A DNA stretch of 6,583 nt, taken from an uncultured beta proteobacterium (lineage in GTDB: Bacteria > Pseudomonadota > Gammaproteobacteria > Burkholderiales > Burkholderiaceae_C). The DNA is taken from the NCBI GenBank assembly GCA_903840825.1, contig CAIMHL010000360.1, positions 1-6,583 on the forward strand, written 5' to 3'. The stretch's first letter is position 1. Each line of letters starts with the position of its first letter. The position numbers were made by a program, and so were the translations under genes. Shown here in pieces: positions 6,034-6,583 of the stretch. The notes beneath the pieces were generated by a model. It saw nothing but the letters and a program-made list of their open reading frames with translations. It did not search any database and was not told the DNA's origin.

Positions 6034-6583
6034 TTAAACAGCATTGAGTGCCTGGGTGAGGTCTTCCAGCAGGTCATCAATATGCTCAATGCCCAAGGAT
6101 AAGCGCACCATGTCGGGCTTGACGCCAGCCTTAGCCAACTCTGCCGGGTTGAGCTGGCGGTGGGTGGTAGAAGCCGGGTGGCAGGCCAGTGATTTCGCAT
6201 CTCCAATGTTGACGAGTCGGGTAAATAAGTTGAGGGCATCCTGGAAGCGGGCACCGGCCTCCAAGCTGTCATCGGCTTTGAGGCCAAAACTGATAATGCC
6301 CGAGGCGCGACCGCCCATGTATTTTTGGGCCAGGGCGTGGTCGGCGTGATCGCTCAAGCCGGCGTAGTTGACCCAGCTCACTTTGGCGTGTGTTTGCAGG
6401 AATTGGGCCACTTTAAGCGCGTTGTCGCAAATGCGGTCCATGCGCAGGGCCAGCGTCTCGATGCCTTGCAGAAGCTGAAAAGCCGCCATGGCGCTTAGGG
6501 CAGCACCCATATTGCGCAGGGGGACCACGCGGGCGCGGCCTATGTAGGCCGCTGCGCCCAGCGCTTCGGTGTAGACCACGCCG
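6034..6583 (-). CDS. metY: O-acetylhomoserine sulfhydrylase (MetY), C-terminal part
   Basis: The last 182 or so residues of a Cys/Met-metabolism PLP enzyme are present; the frame is open through the right edge, and the whole family is usually about 430 residues. Such enzymes join O-acetylhomoserine with sulfide (or methanethiol) to make homocysteine (or methionine) in the cytosol. Hallmarks, counting from the codon at 6579-6577, are LRNMGAALS (21-29), QGIETLALRM (38-47), GDAKSLACHPASTTHR (126-141) with the STTH motif, and VRLSLGIEHIDDLLEDL (158-174), whose arginine should hold the substrate carboxylate. The PLP-binding lysine would lie in the missing N-terminal part, so activity cannot be judged. 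The NIGDAKSLACHP and GVKPDMVRLS context favours the sulfhydrylase over cystathionine gamma-synthase or beta-lyase. A GTG at 6577-6579 is internal, not the start. The gene ends at TAA 6034-6036 and is followed by a hairpin and a strong terminator. Confidence 0.92.
   Translation of the reverse strand, partial: GVVYTEALGAAAYIGRARVVPLRNMGAALSAMAAFQLLQGIETLALRMDRICDNALKVAQFLQTHAKVSWVNYAGLSDHADHALAQKYMGGRASGIISFGLKADDSLEAGARFQDALNLFTRLVNIGDAKSLACHPASTTHRQLNPAELAKAGVKPDMVRLSLGIEHIDDLLEDLTQALNAV

Noticed and set aside
6577..6579. GTG as a start codon of the MetY fragment
   Set aside because: The frame continues open past it to the window edge, and the sequence there (GVVYTEALG) is internal to the enzyme family, so the gene simply runs off the window.

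Overview
The window looks like a piece of a betaproteobacterial chromosome, probably Burkholderiales and possibly Comamonadaceae (Rhodoferax/Polaromonas-like). This is inferred from the protein sequences, from an exosortase-type PEP-CTERM protein and from the linkage of the genes; no marker gene fixes the taxonomy. Apart from a short gene tail at the left edge, all recognisable genes lie on the minus strand, so the biological reading order is right to left.

Right edge (6034-6583): the C-terminal part of a PLP-dependent O-acetylhomoserine sulfhydrylase (MetY type), whose 5' end lies outside the window. It is followed by a 9-bp hairpin and then a strong Rho-independent terminator (5951-5974). 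Part of the terminator can also pair with the end of the coding sequence.

Centre (1136-5886): a compact, intact three-gene operon. It runs prkA/yeaG (AAA+ serine kinase-type protein, 640 aa), yeaH/yhbH (DUF444 protein with a VWA-like MIDAS motif, 422 aa), then spoVR/ycgB (514 aa). Each junction is a 7-nt gap, so co-transcription is very likely and translational coupling is plausible. These three families recur together across bacteria and are linked to stationary phase, nitrogen starvation and sporulation, but their joint biochemical mechanism is poorly defined. An AAA+ ATPase beside a MIDAS protein recalls MoxR/VWA-type machines; that parallel is an inference.

Left (167-922): a secreted von Willebrand factor A domain protein with a signal peptide, a complete MIDAS and a C-terminal PEP-CTERM sorting signal. 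The 213-bp gap upstream contains a near-consensus sigma-54 (-24/-12) promoter with exact GG-N10-GC spacing. This fits the known RpoN/PrsK-PrsR control of PEP-CTERM genes. A weaker sigma-54-like element lies ahead of prkA. The VWA gene converges on the tail of a plus-strand gene (ends at 128), and a perfect inverted repeat sits between them.

I saw no tRNA, rRNA, CRISPR array, insertion sequence or phage gene. The window is mostly a known but under-characterised stress operon beside a PEP-CTERM surface protein. I do not see clear evidence of a wholly new system.
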